A DNA stretch of 64,000 nucleotides from Gordonia effusa NBRC 100432 (GCF_000241305.1 NZ_BAEH01000091.1:1-64000), one strand, 5' to 3'. Positions 1 through 11,615 are shown, counted from the first letter of the stretch. Numbers and translations: made by a program. The notes: generated from the sequence alone by a model not told the origin.

Positions 1-860
1 ATGTCGGCGTCGGCGTAGACGATGTTGGGACTCTTGCCGCCCAGTTCCAACGACACCTTCTTCAGGTTGCCCTTCGCCGCGTCGACGATGAGTTTGCCGA
101 CCTCGGTCGAACCGGTGAACGCGACTTTGTCGACGTCCATATGCGCGGATAGGGCTGCGCCGGCATCACCGTATCCGGGGACGATGTTCACGACACCGGG
201 TGGGAAGCCGGCCTCCTCGAAGAGTTCGCCGAGCATGAGTGCCGAAAGTGGTGTCTGCTCAGCGGGTTTGAGCACGACCGTGTTGCCGGCGGCCAATGCT
301 GGAGCGATCTTCCAGGTGGCCATCAGGATTGGGAAATTCCACGGAACGATCTGGCCGCAGACGCCGACCGGCTCGCGCAAGGTGTAGGCGTGGAATTGGC
401 CACCGGGTGCGAACGGCATCGACACGTTGACGCTGTCGCCGTTGATCTTGGTGGCGAGTCCGGCGTTGTAGCGGAAGACATCCGCCGACCACGCGACGTC
501 GACCGCGGTCGCGATGGTCGCGGCTTTGCCGTTGTCGAGGGCTTCGAGCTGGCCGAAGATTTCCGCGCGTTCGCTGAGCAGGTCGCCGACGCGCCAGATC
601 AACCGTTCCCGCTCGTTCGGTTTCATCCGCGACCACGGACCTTCCTCGAAGGCGATCCGTGCGGCTTTGACGGCCTTGTCGACATCGGCGGCAGTGCCAT
701 GTGCCACGCCGGTGATTCGCTGACCGTTCGCCGGGTCGAAGGTGTCGAAGGTCCGGCCCGACTCGGCGTCGACCCAGGCTCCGCCGATCAGCATCTTGCG
801 GTCACGGGAGACGAAGTCACGCACAGCGGGTAGCAGTGCCGTGTCGGCGGTGATTGTCAT
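1..860 (-). CDS. Aldehyde dehydrogenase (NAD-dependent), 3' end beyond window
   Basis: The visible 286 codons are the N-terminal part of an aldehyde dehydrogenase, which oxidises an aldehyde to the acid with NAD(P)+. The family signatures VVLKPAEQTP, the substrate/cofactor loop VPWNFP and the FTGSTEVG glycine motif are readable, followed by LELGGKSPNIV, which carries the general-base Glu. The catalytic Cys lies past the left edge, so activity cannot be judged. The ATG at 860 has a GGAGGG Shine-Dalgarno just upstream. The frame-shifted ORFs on both strands here are shadows. An AraC-family gene is divergent, and a GAF/Fis activator of the type often linked to aldehyde or alcohol oxidation lies 2 kb away. 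The substrate is unknown. Confidence 0.93.
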   Translation of the reverse strand, partial: MTITADTALLPAVRDFVSRDRKMLIGGAWVDAESGRTFDTFDPANGQRITGVAHGTAADVDKAVKAARIAFEEGPWSRMKPNERERLIWRVGDLLSERAEIFGQLEALDNGKAATIATAVDVAWSADVFRYNAGLATKINGDSVNVSMPFAPGGQFHAYTLREPVGVCGQIVPWNFPILMATWKIAPALAAGNTVVLKPAEQTPLSALMLGELFEEAGFPPGVVNIVPGYGDAGAALSAHMDVDKVAFTGSTEVGKLIVDAAKGNLKKVSLELGGKSPNIVYADAD

Positions 861-1088
861 GGAGCCCTCCAGGCGAATCGATGAGGTTGTATCTGATGTG
901 AGCGGGGACACAGTGGACCCATGTCATTTTTCGCATGTGCGCGGCGCGATGAACTGTCCAGAAACTGAACAGTGCTCGGGCCGGAGGCGGTTGTGTTGGC
1001 TGCGTTCCGACAGTGCGTCCGTATTCCGACACCGCGTGGGTGTCGGAACTGGGATCTCGAGTCGGAGGTCGCCGGGCATAATCGAGGC

Positions 1089-1514
1089 ATGGTTCTGCGC
1101 GCCCCCGATGACGTCGTCGTGTGTCTTCGCCGCGCGCGTGACCATGCGGATCGTCATTTCGCCCAACCGCTTCGGCTCGATCAGTTGGCCGCTATCGCGG
1201 GCATTAGCAAGTACCACTTCCAGCGCCTGTTCGTCGCGACATACGGCATGTCGCCGGCCGAGTATCTTTCGCGGCGGCGGATCGAACGAGCTCAGGATCT
1301 GCTGCGCGCGACCAATTTGACGGTTACCGAAATCTGTGTGGCAGTGGGCTTTTCGAGCCTGGGTTCGTTTAGTTCGCGGTTCACCGACTTGGTGGGAGAG
1401 TCGCCGTCGCAGTTCCGGCAACGCTATAGCGACGGTGCTCCGCGCATACCGGGCTGCTACTTGTTCATGGCCGGCTTGGCTGAGAGGTATCCGGCATCGG
1501 GTTCAGATTCCTAG
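1089..1514 (+). CDS. AraC-family transcriptional regulator (short)
   Basis: A 141-residue protein consisting almost only of an AraC/XylS DNA-binding domain: first helix-turn-helix around LDQLAAIAGISKYHFQRLF, then the second with the family hallmark TEICVAVGFSSLGSFSSRF. There is no N-terminal ligand-binding domain, so an effector cannot be inferred. I chose the ATG at 1089; the frame is open further upstream, but that stretch does not look conserved. It is divergent from the aldehyde dehydrogenase across 228 bp and may regulate it or the VOC gene 61 bp downstream. Confidence 0.85.
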   Translation: MVLRAPDDVVVCLRRARDHADRHFAQPLRLDQLAAIAGISKYHFQRLFVATYGMSPAEYLSRRRIERAQDLLRATNLTVTEICVAVGFSSLGSFSSRFTDLVGESPSQFRQRYSDGAPRIPGCYLFMAGLAERYPASGSDS

Positions 1515-1575
1515 TCGGTTAGGTTCCGCAATCTGGGAGAAGCGGATTGTCAGACCTCCGCCCTAGTCTCGACGC

Positions 1576-2019
1576 ATGATCACAAACATTTCGCTCCTGT
1601 CCGTGTGGGTCAAAGACATCGATGACTCCAAAAAGTTCTATACCGAGATCCTCGGCTTCGAGCTCAAAGACGACATGACGCTCGGCGAGGATTTTCGGTG
1701 GTGCACCGTCGTGCACCCGTCGCAGCCTGAGCTTCAGGTCCATCTGACAACGCCGAGTAGGCCGCTCTCCGATGACCTGATCGCCGCCATGCAGCGAGCC
1801 CAAAACGAGGGAGGGCTTCCCGGGCTCGGTCTGGCGGTGGATGACTGTCAGGCGACCTACGAAGAACTGTCTGCAAAGGGCGTCGAATTCCTTCAGAAGC
1901 CGGAGCAGCGTCCCTACGGTGTCGAAGCGTTGATGCGCGATAACTCTGGCAACTGGATGGTGTTGGTAGAGGCGCGGGAGTACAGCCCGGAGGATTTCGA
2001 GGGGGTGGACCTGGGGTGA
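1576..2019 (+). CDS. VOC (glyoxalase/bleomycin resistance) family protein
   Basis: 147 residues with the vicinal-oxygen-chelate fold: an N-terminal strand-helix unit (ISLLSVWVKDIDDSKKFYTEILGFEL) and a C-terminal unit (GLAVDDCQATYEELSAKGVEFLQKP, then GVEALMRDNSGNWMVLVE). The family includes glyoxalases, dioxygenases and drug-binding proteins. The metal ligands are not obvious enough to choose one activity. It follows the AraC gene on the same strand and may share its promoter. Confidence 0.85.
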   Translation: MITNISLLSVWVKDIDDSKKFYTEILGFELKDDMTLGEDFRWCTVVHPSQPELQVHLTTPSRPLSDDLIAAMQRAQNEGGLPGLGLAVDDCQATYEELSAKGVEFLQKPEQRPYGVEALMRDNSGNWMVLVEAREYSPEDFEGVDLG

Positions 2020-2035
2020 TAACCAGATTTCGTGA

Positions 2036-3658
2036 TTAGCCGCGGATGCCTAGCGCGCGTATGCGTGAGTAGAGCGTTGTCCGGCTGACCCCGAGAGCTT
2101 TGGCGGCATGCACCTTGTTGTGGCCGGCAGCGTCGAGAGCATCGATGATGGCTTGCCGCTCGGCTTGTTCACGTCCGGTCAATCGCGATGCGCGAGTGAT
2201 ACTTCGGTACTGCGGGGGGAGGTCAGCGACATCGACCTGACGGGCGGCGCGGTCCAAGGTGGACGCGGCGGCGTGATCGATCACCACGCGCAATTCGCTG
2301 AGGTTGCCGGGCCATTGTGCCGACGCCAGTGCGTCGGCGGCCGCCGCTGACAGCTTGAGTCGAGGATCGACGTCGGCGAGCATCTGCCCAGCCAGTGACA
2401 CAATCTCGCCGACTCGCTGACGCAATGGTGCGAGGTCGATTCGCTTGCGGCACACCGAGATTAACGCGTTAACCGATGGTCGTGCGATGGCGCCGGGGCC
2501 GGTCACGACCACCAACGATGGGCCCGACTGGTCGGCTTGAGTGACCACCTTGTGCAGCAGCAGGATCGATTGGTCGTCGAGCATGTCGGCGTCGTCGACC
2601 ACGAGTGTGTGGCCGAGCTGGCGGGCCGTGGCGATCAGTTGTGGCAGATCCACGCGTGTTCCGGTGATGAGGCTGTCGGCGACGTCGGCGAACAGCTGGT
2701 TCGTCGCCGGGCTGGAGGTGGCGGTAGTCCGGCCGGTGCCCGGCTCGCCGGTGATGGCGAGCGAGTCGATCGTCGAGATAGTCGAAGTCCGTCGGGTCGA
2801 CGATAGGGCTTGTGGCGCAGACGATTCCACTGGGCGCAGCCGGAACAGAGCGGCGTCGCGGACACCTGGGACCCGCTCGACGGCAACCTCGGCGACGCTT
2901 CCGGTGCTCAGCGTCAGCAGTAGGCGGTCCGACGCCGTGGCTGTCTCGGCAGCGACTATTCGGAGGGTCCCGAAATCGGCCGGGCTTAGGAGTTGTGCGG
3001 CAAGGGAATTGGTGAGTTGAAGGTCGTCGCCGATGGCGGCTACGGCAATGTCGCGTCGTGGTGCCGCTCGGCCGAATGCGTCGATCAAGGCGCGTTGCTC
3101 GGCGCGGGAGCGGTCGAGCAGTCGGTCCTGGATGTCGTCGACTAAGCCGTTGACGAAGGGCGTCGACAATGGGTTGGAGCGTGGCCCCACTTCGGTCATA
3201 CAGACGGTACCGACGAGTCGTCGGGTCGCGGGGTGCACGATCGGCCGGCCGAAACAGCTCAACTTCTTGAACTGTTCGAGGTAGTGCTCTGAGCCGTTGA
3301 TGACTATGCCGCCGCGCGTCTCGGTCGGCGTCCCGAGCGCGGTGGTGCCCATAATGTCCTCGGCGAACATCGCTCCGGTGGTCGCGCCCAGGCCATCGAG
3401 CGCTCGCTCGACGGCGATGCCGGAAACCACTCGCGAGACCAATTGGCAGTTGTGGTCGACGAGTAGGAGTGCGGTTCCGGTGTCGGCGAGTTCGTCACCG
3501 GCCTTGCGGAGGATCGGGCGCGCGGCGTCGAGGAGCGGGTCTGCCGACGTGACGTCGGAGATGACGGGAGTAGGGCGGCAGTCCGGGGTGAGGCCCGACA
3601 TCTCCGACCGACGCCATGACGCGGCTATGACGTTTCGACGGGGTATTGCCTGGGGCAT
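2036..3658 (-). CDS. AcoR-like regulator with GAF, degenerate AAA+ and Fis domains
   Basis: About 540 residues. The N-terminal region (SWRRSEMSGL, then a GAF-type sensor with GALFAEDIMGTTALGT-like features) and the C-terminal Fis helix-turn-helix (ERQAIIDALDAAGHNKVHAAKALGVSRTTLYSRIRALG) match bacterial enhancer-binding proteins of the AcoR class. The central domain keeps a Walker-A-like GEPGTGRTT and a Walker-B-like LVVDDADML, but I find no GAFTGA loop, which contacts sigma-54. Most actinobacteria lack sigma-54, so it probably acts differently. I start at the ATG at 3658, which has GGAGG upstream. It lies 39 bp downstream of the MFS gene on the same strand and may share its transcript. Confidence 0.85.
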   Translation of the reverse strand: MPQAIPRRNVIAASWRRSEMSGLTPDCRPTPVISDVTSADPLLDAARPILRKAGDELADTGTALLLVDHNCQLVSRVVSGIAVERALDGLGATTGAMFAEDIMGTTALGTPTETRGGIVINGSEHYLEQFKKLSCFGRPIVHPATRRLVGTVCMTEVGPRSNPLSTPFVNGLVDDIQDRLLDRSRAEQRALIDAFGRAAPRRDIAVAAIGDDLQLTNSLAAQLLSPADFGTLRIVAAETATASDRLLLTLSTGSVAEVAVERVPGVRDAALFRLRPVESSAPQALSSTRRTSTISTIDSLAITGEPGTGRTTATSSPATNQLFADVADSLITGTRVDLPQLIATARQLGHTLVVDDADMLDDQSILLLHKVVTQADQSGPSLVVVTGPGAIARPSVNALISVCRKRIDLAPLRQRVGEIVSLAGQMLADVDPRLKLSAAAADALASAQWPGNLSELRVVIDHAAASTLDRAARQVDVADLPPQYRSITRASRLTGREQAERQAIIDALDAAGHNKVHAAKALGVSRTTLYSRIRALGIRG

Positions 3659-3697
3659 GGTGAGGTGCACCTCCACCACACACTGTGGCATACCTCA

Positions 3698-4951
3698 CTA
3701 CTTGGACGCGAGACTGTCCTCGAGGTAGCGGGGTTTGCACGCGACGTAGGCGCCGCTGACCAGCACCAAAACCGCGCCGACCAGGAAGGCGAACGGAACG
3801 GTCCAGCCGTGTGTCCAGGTGTGCAAGAGCCCGAAGAACAGCGGCCCGGCACATGCCAGCAGGTAGCCGACGCCCTGGGTGAACCCGGACAGCGACGCCG
3901 ACCCGCTCGGTGTTCGGGTCCGCAAGTTGATGAGGGTCAGGGCCATCGGGAATGTCGTCGGACCCAGCCCGAGCAGTGCCACCCACAGCACGGTGCCATG
4001 TAACGGCGCCCACAACAGCCCGGCGAAACCGGCGAGCAAGCAGGCGACGAAAATCAGCACCCAGCCGAATGGGTTGGCGAACCGTGCGGTCACCGTGGGC
4101 GCGAAGAGCGTTGCCGCAAAGCCGACCGCGGAGAAGACGGCAACCATCGCGCCGCCGAAACTCTCGGATGCCCCGGCGTCGGTGAGGATGCGTGGAACCC
4201 ACGCGAACATCGAATAGGTGACCAACGACGTCATGCCGAACATCAACGACATACCCCAGGCCAGGGGTGCGCGCCAGACCGGCAGCGATGGTCCCGTGGG
4301 TTCGCCGGTGTGATCAGCGACGTCGTGACCGCGTCGAGCGCGGACCACCCACACCCACGGAAGTAGCGCGGCCAGCGGAACCAGTGCCCAGATAGCGAGC
4401 GAGATACGCCAGCCATGAGCATCGGCCAGCGGGACCGCGATCGCGGCAGGCACTGCCGTGCCCAATTGCACGCAGGTGATGTAGACCGTGCTCATCATCG
4501 CAACCCGATCGCCGAAGTAGCGTTTGACCAGCGGTGGGATAACGATGTTGCCTATGCCCATTCCGGCCAGCGCGACGCCGGACAGGATTAGCAGCGCCGA
4601 TGTACTCGACACGGCCGAGCGTGCGGCGATACCGATCACGGTGGCGGCGACGGCGACGAGGGTTAATCGTTCGAGGCCGAACCGTCGTCCAAGGGTGGGA
4701 GCGACGATGCCGGCGATTCCGAACATCGCGGTCGGCATCATGCCGAACACGCCGATCATCGCGTCGCCGAAACCGATCTCGGTCGACATCCGGGAGAGAA
4801 GCGGTGCCATCGAGGTGACGGCCGAGCGAAGGCTGAGCGAGAACAGGACTATCGCGACGAGAACGATCGCGCGCCCTACGGACAGGGATCGCGCATTTGT
4901 GGTCGATGGAATGGCTTGTGCGGCTATCGGCTCACTCGATGTCGTCGACAT
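3698..4951 (-). CDS. MFS transporter, CynX/NimT type
   Basis: A 417-residue polytopic inner-membrane protein with about 12 hydrophobic segments. The first membrane segment begins near RAIVLVAIVLFSLSLRSAVTSMAPLLSRM, typical of the cyanate permease-like (CynX/NimT) branch. Members move small organic anions or drugs by proton coupling; the substrate here is not predictable. I prefer the ATG at 4951 to the upstream one at 4987. A FadR-type regulator is divergent across only 55 bp, a common arrangement for a local repressor and its target transporter. Confidence 0.88.
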   Translation of the reverse strand: MSTTSSEPIAAQAIPSTTNARSLSVGRAIVLVAIVLFSLSLRSAVTSMAPLLSRMSTEIGFGDAMIGVFGMMPTAMFGIAGIVAPTLGRRFGLERLTLVAVAATVIGIAARSAVSSTSALLILSGVALAGMGIGNIVIPPLVKRYFGDRVAMMSTVYITCVQLGTAVPAAIAVPLADAHGWRISLAIWALVPLAALLPWVWVVRARRGHDVADHTGEPTGPSLPVWRAPLAWGMSLMFGMTSLVTYSMFAWVPRILTDAGASESFGGAMVAVFSAVGFAATLFAPTVTARFANPFGWVLIFVACLLAGFAGLLWAPLHGTVLWVALLGLGPTTFPMALTLINLRTRTPSGSASLSGFTQGVGYLLACAGPLFFGLLHTWTHGWTVPFAFLVGAVLVLVSGAYVACKPRYLEDSLASK

Positions 4952-5006
4952 TGGCAAATCATAGGATGAATGGTCGTATTGAAACAACGTGATTTAGACT
5001 GCCTGG

Positions 5007-5696
5007 GTGCAGACGGTTAAGAAGCAGAGTCTCATCGCGCAGGTCACCGAGCAGTTGCGCGGAGAGATTACCGCGGGGAGGTGGGGTGTTGGCGAGCGAA
5101 TTCCTACCGAGCCCGAGCTGTGTGAGATCACCGGAACAGCGCGAAACACAGTGCGTGAGGCGGTCCAATCGCTGGTTCATTCGGGGCTCTTGGAACGACG
5201 CCAGGGGTCGGGGACCTACGTGATCGCGACCGACGAACAGGAAGTGCTGCTCGGCGGCTATTTCGGTGCCGCCCGACGTCGGGATCTGCTGGAATTGCGG
5301 GAAGCGCTCGATGTGACCGCGGCCGTGCTGGCGGCGCAGCGACGCGACGACGCCGACATCGCGATGCTGCGTCAAATACTCGACAATCGCAACCAACTGT
5401 GGCGCCGGGATGACATCGACGACCCGGTTGAGCGTGACGAGCTCATTTCGGCCGATCTTGAACTGCATCGCGCGATCGTCGTCGCCAGCCACAACGCGAT
5501 TTACCTGTCCTTCTACGACTCGCTACTGCCGACGTTGCGCACATTCATCGCCGAAAACGGGGTCGGATCGGACCTGTCACATGAGGCCAGCCATACCGGC
5601 CTGGTGCAGGCGGTGATCGACGGCGATGCGGTGCAGGCGGCCGCTTCGGCGCGATCATTGTTGCGATGCCTGGCGGCTGGGCCCACCGGGGAGTAA
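5007..5696 (+). CDS. GntR-family regulator, FadR subfamily
   Basis: 229 residues with GTG start. The N-terminal winged helix is classic GntR (ITAGRWGVGERIPTEPELCEITGTARNTVREAVQSLVHSGLLERRQGSGTYV). The C-terminal FCD domain (LLELREALDVTAAVLAA; later DLELHRAIVVASHN) is all-helical, and its Asp/His residues usually bind a metal and an acid ligand. It probably controls the divergent MFS gene. The stop codon is 30 bp before the exonuclease III start. Confidence 0.9.
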   Translation: MQTVKKQSLIAQVTEQLRGEITAGRWGVGERIPTEPELCEITGTARNTVREAVQSLVHSGLLERRQGSGTYVIATDEQEVLLGGYFGAARRRDLLELREALDVTAAVLAAQRRDDADIAMLRQILDNRNQLWRRDDIDDPVERDELISADLELHRAIVVASHNAIYLSFYDSLLPTLRTFIAENGVGSDLSHEASHTGLVQAVIDGDAVQAAASARSLLRCLAAGPTGE

Positions 5697-5726
5697 GTGT
5701 CGGTCCCGCCGACTACGGTGGTCGCC

Positions 5727-6620
5727 ATGCGCATCGCCACCTGGAACGTGAACTCGGTGACTCCCCGTGTACCCCGACTGCTGCCGTGGCTCGATCAACG
5801 ACAACCCGACGTCGTCTGCTTGCAGGAGACCAAACTCGGGGCCGAGGCTTTCGGAGAGTTGCTCGGTGACGAATTGTCTTCTCGCGGTTACCAATTCGCG
5901 CACAATGGGCAGGGGCAATGGAACGGGGTAGCATTGCTGAGCAAGGTCGGGCTCGACGACGTGCGGCACGGTGTGCAGGACGGTCCGGGTTTTCCGGAGA
6001 TCGATGGTCCGCAGGAGGCCCGGGCCATCTCCGCCCTCTGCGGTGAAGGTGACGCGCAAGTGCGCGTCTACTCCGTGTACGTACCCAACGGCCGAGAACC
6101 CGAATCGGATCACTATCAGTACAAGTTGGCCTGGCTGGAGAAGTTGCGGGCCGATGTCGCGCAGCACGCGGCGACGTCGGTGATCTGTGGCGATGTCAAT
6201 ATCGCGCCGACTGACGCCGACGTTTTCGATCCTGCCGCGTATGTGGGGCACACCCACGTCACCGAGCCGGAGCGGGCGGCGCTCGCGGCGATCGAAGCCG
6301 AGGGGCTGGCCGACGTTGTGCGCAAGCGGTGGCCGTCCGAGCGGGTGTTCAGTTACTGGGACTACCGGGCCGGAATGTTCCACAAAGACCTCGGCATGCG
6401 GATCGACCTCATCATGGCCGGCGAAGCGGTTGCCTCGCGAGTCGAGGCGGCATGGGTCGATCGGCAGTCGCGCAAGGGGACAAAGCCGAGCGATCACGCG
6501 GCCGTCATCGTCGATCTCGACGTCGCACCCGACGGCGACGTCGGGCCGATGGTTCCGCCACCGTCGAATCCAGCCAAACGTGGTGGCGCGAAGGTGAAGC
6601 TGCCGCAGGCAACTGAGTGA
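5727..6620 (+). CDS. xthA: Exodeoxyribonuclease III (AP endonuclease)
   Basis: 297 residues of the ExoIII/APE1 family, which incises DNA at abasic sites and removes blocked 3' ends in base-excision repair. Readable motifs: MRIATWNVNS at the start, LQETKL with the metal-binding Glu, VYVPNGRE, the catalytic CGDVNIAP (Asp/Asn), FSYWDYRAGMFHKDLGMRID and the final SDHAAVIVDL containing the general-base His. I start at the ATG at 5727, because the ten residues encoded from the upstream GTG at 5697 are not family-like. Length is normal. Confidence 0.95.
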   Translation: MRIATWNVNSVTPRVPRLLPWLDQRQPDVVCLQETKLGAEAFGELLGDELSSRGYQFAHNGQGQWNGVALLSKVGLDDVRHGVQDGPGFPEIDGPQEARAISALCGEGDAQVRVYSVYVPNGREPESDHYQYKLAWLEKLRADVAQHAATSVICGDVNIAPTDADVFDPAAYVGHTHVTEPERAALAAIEAEGLADVVRKRWPSERVFSYWDYRAGMFHKDLGMRIDLIMAGEAVASRVEAAWVDRQSRKGTKPSDHAAVIVDLDVAPDGDVGPMVPPPSNPAKRGGAKVKLPQATE

Positions 6621-6621
6621 T

Positions 6622-6699
6622 CGCGCAAATTTCGTCCCCGTGAGTGGGGCCGAAGGGCAATATGCCCTCGGGCCTCGCTGAGGGGGACGGAAATTCGCG
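6622..6699. repeat. Long intergenic palindrome, AGGGCA core
   Basis: Outer arms 6622-6639 and 6682-6699 pair imperfectly (AAATTTCGTCCCC versus GGGGACGGAAATT); the centre reads AGGGCAATATGCCCT. It starts 1 bp after the xthA stop. The same design with closely related sequence recurs at 33784-33867 and 34085-34168. Confidence 0.85.
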
Positions 6700-6735
6700 A
6701 CGACATCCTCCTGCGGGGCGAGGTGGTCCCTAGCT

Positions 6736-6821
6736 GGTCGAGTGCCGAGGAGCGTTAGCGACGAGGTGGTTCCTGGCTGGTCGAGTGCCGAGGAGCGTTA
6801 GCGACGAGGTGTATCGAGACC
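6736..6821 (+). repeat. Two tandem copies of the GGTCGAG 43-44 bp repeat
   Basis: Two units starting at 6736 and 6779 (period 43) share GGTCGAGTGCCGAGGAGCG followed by TTAGCGACGAGGTG. The second ends in GTATCGAGACC. Other copies are at 11800, 11915, 16688-16862 and 33939-34061. Confidence 0.9.
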
Positions 6822-6917
6822 CGCACGCACCTCACCGAACGCCGTCGGGCACCTGGCTCACCAGTGCCGCGCGTTAGTATGGAGTTCATATCGCGTTCGC
6901 GCTGACAGGCAGCGATT

Positions 6918-6946
6918 TTGACCTGTGCATTCGGGGTCGGTAGAGT
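6918..6946 (+). promoter_or_regulatory. Predicted sigma-A promoter of the str operon
   Basis: TTGACC (6918-6923), a 17-bp spacer, then TAGAGT (6941-6946). It is the best -35/-10 pair upstream of rpsL and would give a leader of about 290 nt. Confidence 0.6.
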
Positions 6947-7241
6947 GTTTCGGCGGTGCCCGGCAAATGCTGGGCCAGTCTGCATGCTTTTGGCAAGGGT
7001 TGGAATCAGCGAGATTCTCCGACCTGACCCAGATGTCATGAACAGGCTGACATGCGATGCCGGGGCTGGATGTCTGACACGCCCGACCCCGGGGTGGCAA
7101 TAGATGTACTGACCAGGGCGAAAGCCTTGGTGGGGCGAGTTGTAGAGGTAGCCGAAACACCAACTGGTGGGCATCGACTACTTGCCCGGAGCAACAACTG
7201 CAACGACTTGAGAAGTTCGAAACCAAGGAAGAAAGAACTCA

Positions 7242-7613
7242 GTGCCAACTATTAACCAGCTCGTCCGTAAGGGCCGTCAGGACAAGGCGTCGATCAAGAA
7301 GACCGCCGCTCTGAAGGGCAGCCCGCAGCGTCGTGGAGTGTGCACCCGCGTGTACACGACCACCCCGAAGAAGCCGAACTCCGCTCTGCGTAAGGTCGCC
7401 CGTGTGCGCCTGACCAGCGGCGTCGAGGTTACCGCTTACATCCCCGGTGAAGGCCACAACCTGCAGGAGCACTCGATGGTGCTCGTGCGCGGTGGTCGTG
7501 TGAAGGACCTCCCCGGTGTGCGTTACCGCATCATCCGCGGTTCGCTCGACACCCAGGGTGTCAAGGATCGCAAGCAGGCACGTAGCCGTTACGGCGCTAA
7601 GAAGGGAAGCTAG
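7242..7613 (+). CDS. rpsL: 30S ribosomal protein S12
   Basis: 123 residues, GTG start with GGAAGAAAG upstream. S12 sits at the decoding centre of the small subunit and affects translational accuracy. Diagnostic stretches [20 protein letters not shown] and [14 protein letters not shown] are intact. Lys43 and Lys88, the positions where streptomycin-resistance substitutions usually occur, are both wild-type lysines. First gene of the operon; rpsG begins 2 bp after its stop. Confidence 0.99.
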   Translation: MPTINQLVRKGRQDKASIKKTAALKGSPQRRGVCTRVYTTTPKKPNSALRKVARVRLTSGVEVTAYIPGEGHNLQEHSMVLVRGGRVKDLPGVRYRIIRGSLDTQGVKDRKQARSRYGAKKGS

Positions 7614-7615
7614 TC

Positions 7616-8086
7616 ATGCCACGTAAAGGACCCGCTCCCAAGCGCCCGCTCATCAACGACCCGGTCTACGGTTCGCCGCTGGTTACCCAGCTCGTGAACA
7701 AGATCCTGCTCGATGGGAAGAAGTCGACCGCCGAGCGCATCGTCTACCAAGCCCTCGAACAGGCCCGCGAGAAGACCGGCACCGATCCGGTCCTGACGCT
7801 CAAGAAGGCGTTGGAGAACGTGAAGCCGACCCTCGAGGTGAAGAGCCGTCGTGTTGGTGGCGCCACATACCAGGTGCCGATCGAGGTCAAGCCGGGTCGT
7901 GCGAACACCCTCGCGCTGCGTTGGCTGGTCACCTTCAGCCGTCAGCGTCGTGAGAAGACCATGACCGAGCGTCTGGCCAACGAGTTGCTCGACGCCAGCA
8001 ATGGTCTCGGCGCCTCGGTGAAGCGCCGTGAGGACACGCACAAGATGGCCGAGGCCAACCGTGCGTTCGCTCACTACCGCTGGTAG
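7616..8086 (+). CDS. rpsG: 30S ribosomal protein S7
   Basis: 156 residues, the standard length. S7 nucleates assembly of the 30S head by binding the 3' domain of 16S rRNA and lines the E site. It begins [11 protein letters not shown], as in other actinobacteria, and contains [22 protein letters not shown] and [12 protein letters not shown]. Co-transcribed with rpsL. A hairpin (arms 8100-8108 and 8127-8135) lies between it and fusA. Confidence 0.99.
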   Translation: MPRKGPAPKRPLINDPVYGSPLVTQLVNKILLDGKKSTAERIVYQALEQAREKTGTDPVLTLKKALENVKPTLEVKSRRVGGATYQVPIEVKPGRANTLALRWLVTFSRQRREKTMTERLANELLDASNGLGASVKRREDTHKMAEANRAFAHYRW

Positions 8087-8099
8087 ACCGCTAGAACTG

Positions 8100-8135
8100 C
8101 TGTCGGCGGGCGAGGATCACCGAGCTCGCCGACAG
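8100..8135 (+). other. Stem-loop in the rpsG-fusA spacer
   Basis: Perfect 9-bp arms CTGTCGGCG (8100-8108) and CGCCGACAG (8127-8135) with no T-tract after them. It may be an RNA processing or partial attenuation site rather than a terminator, since fusA should be co-expressed with rpsG. Confidence 0.45.
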
Positions 8136-8196
8136 TGCGGGAATCCTTCCCGCTGACCGTCAGACTTAGTCCAAAGCCTTTCCCGAAGGGAACCGA

Positions 8197-10302
<2,106 letters not shown>

Positions 10303-10406
10303 GTCACCTGTTGTCTGCGGGTCCGCGCCACGGCGCGAAAATTACCAAGTAAACACAGCACTGTCGGGATCCACTCGACAGCGATAACAGTCCAGGAGGA
10401 CATCAA

Positions 10407-11597
10407 GTGGGCAAGGCGAAGTTCGAGCGGACCAAGCCGCACGTGAACATCGGCACCATCGGTCACGTCGACCACGGCAAGACCACCACCACGGCAGCCA
10501 TCACCAAGGTGCTCGCCGATCAGTACCCGGATCTCAACGAGAGCTTCGCGTTCGATCAGATCGACAAGGCTCCTGAGGAGAAGGCTCGTGGTATCACGAT
10601 CAACATCTCCCACGTCGAGTACCAGACGGAGAAGCGCCACTACGCGCACGTTGATGCGCCGGGTCACGCCGACTACATCAAGAACATGATCACCGGTGCC
10701 GCTCAGATGGACGGCGCGATCCTCGTCGTCGCCGCCACTGACGGCCCGATGCCGCAGACCCGCGAGCACGTGCTGCTCGCTCGTCAGGTTGGTGTTCCTT
10801 ACATCCTCGTCGCACTGAACAAGGCCGACATGGTCGACGACGACGAGATCATGGAGCTCGTCGAGATGGAGGTCCGCGAACTGCTGGCCGCCCAGGAATT
10901 CGACGAGGATGCTCCCGTCGTGCCGATCTCGGCGCTCAAGGCGCTTGAGGGCGACGAGAAGTGGGTTAAGTCGATCCAGGACCTGATGGCCGCTGTCGAC
11001 GAGTCGGTTCCGGACCCAGTCCGCGAGACCGAGAAGCCCTTCCTCATGCCTGTCGAGGACGTCTTCACCATCACCGGTCGTGGCACCGTTGTCACCGGTC
11101 GTGTGGAGCGCGGCGAGGTCAAGGTCAACGAGGAAGTCGAGATCGTCGGCATCCGCGAGAAGAGCACCAAGACCATCGTCACCGGCATCGAAATGTTCCA
11201 CAAGCTTCTCGACTCGGCTCAGGCTGGCGACAACGCCGGTCTGCTGCTCCGTGGCCTGAAGCGTGAGGACGTCGAGCGTGGCCAGGTCGTCGTGAAGCCG
11301 GGTACCACCACCCCGCACACCGACTTCGAGGGCCAGGCGTACATCCTGTCGAAGGATGAGGGTGGTCGTCACACCCCGTTCTTCAACAACTACCGTCCGC
11401 AGTTCTACTTCCGTACCACCGACGTGACCGGCGTCGTTACCCTCCCCGAGGGCACCGAAATGGTCATGCCAGGCGACAACACCGAGATGAGCGTCAAGCT
11501 CATCCAGCCGGTCGCCATGGACGAGGGCCTGCGCTTCGCGATCCGCGAGGGTGGCCGCACCGTTGGTGCCGGCCGCGTCACCAAGATCATCGCCTGA
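10407..11597 (+). CDS. tuf: Elongation factor Tu
   Basis: 396 residues, GTG start preceded by a strong AGGAGG. This GTPase delivers aminoacyl-tRNA to the ribosome. Motifs include [36 protein letters not shown] and NKADMVDD; the beta-barrel domains end in [12 protein letters not shown]. It is the last gene of the str operon and is followed by a rho-independent terminator. The reverse ORFs opposite it are shadows. Confidence 0.99.
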   Translation: MGKAKFERTKPHVNIGTIGHVDHGKTTTTAAITKVLADQYPDLNESFAFDQIDKAPEEKARGITINISHVEYQTEKRHYAHVDAPGHADYIKNMITGAAQMDGAILVVAATDGPMPQTREHVLLARQVGVPYILVALNKADMVDDDEIMELVEMEVRELLAAQEFDEDAPVVPISALKALEGDEKWVKSIQDLMAAVDESVPDPVRETEKPFLMPVEDVFTITGRGTVVTGRVERGEVKVNEEVEIVGIREKSTKTIVTGIEMFHKLLDSAQAGDNAGLLLRGLKREDVERGQVVVKPGTTTPHTDFEGQAYILSKDEGGRHTPFFNNYRPQFYFRTTDVTGVVTLPEGTEMVMPGDNTEMSVKLIQPVAMDEGLRFAIREGGRTVGAGRVTKIIA

Positions 11598-11615
11598 TCT
11601 TTCGGTAACAGCGCG

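Larger units (their letters stand above)
6621..7241. other. Intergenic region upstream of the str operon
   Basis: This 621-bp stretch without a convincing gene holds, in order, a long palindrome of the AGGGCA-core family, two tandem copies of the 43-44 bp GGTCGAG repeat, a sigma-A-like promoter and a roughly 290-nt leader for rpsL. Short reverse ORFs across it translate the repeats and are not credible. Confidence 0.8.
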
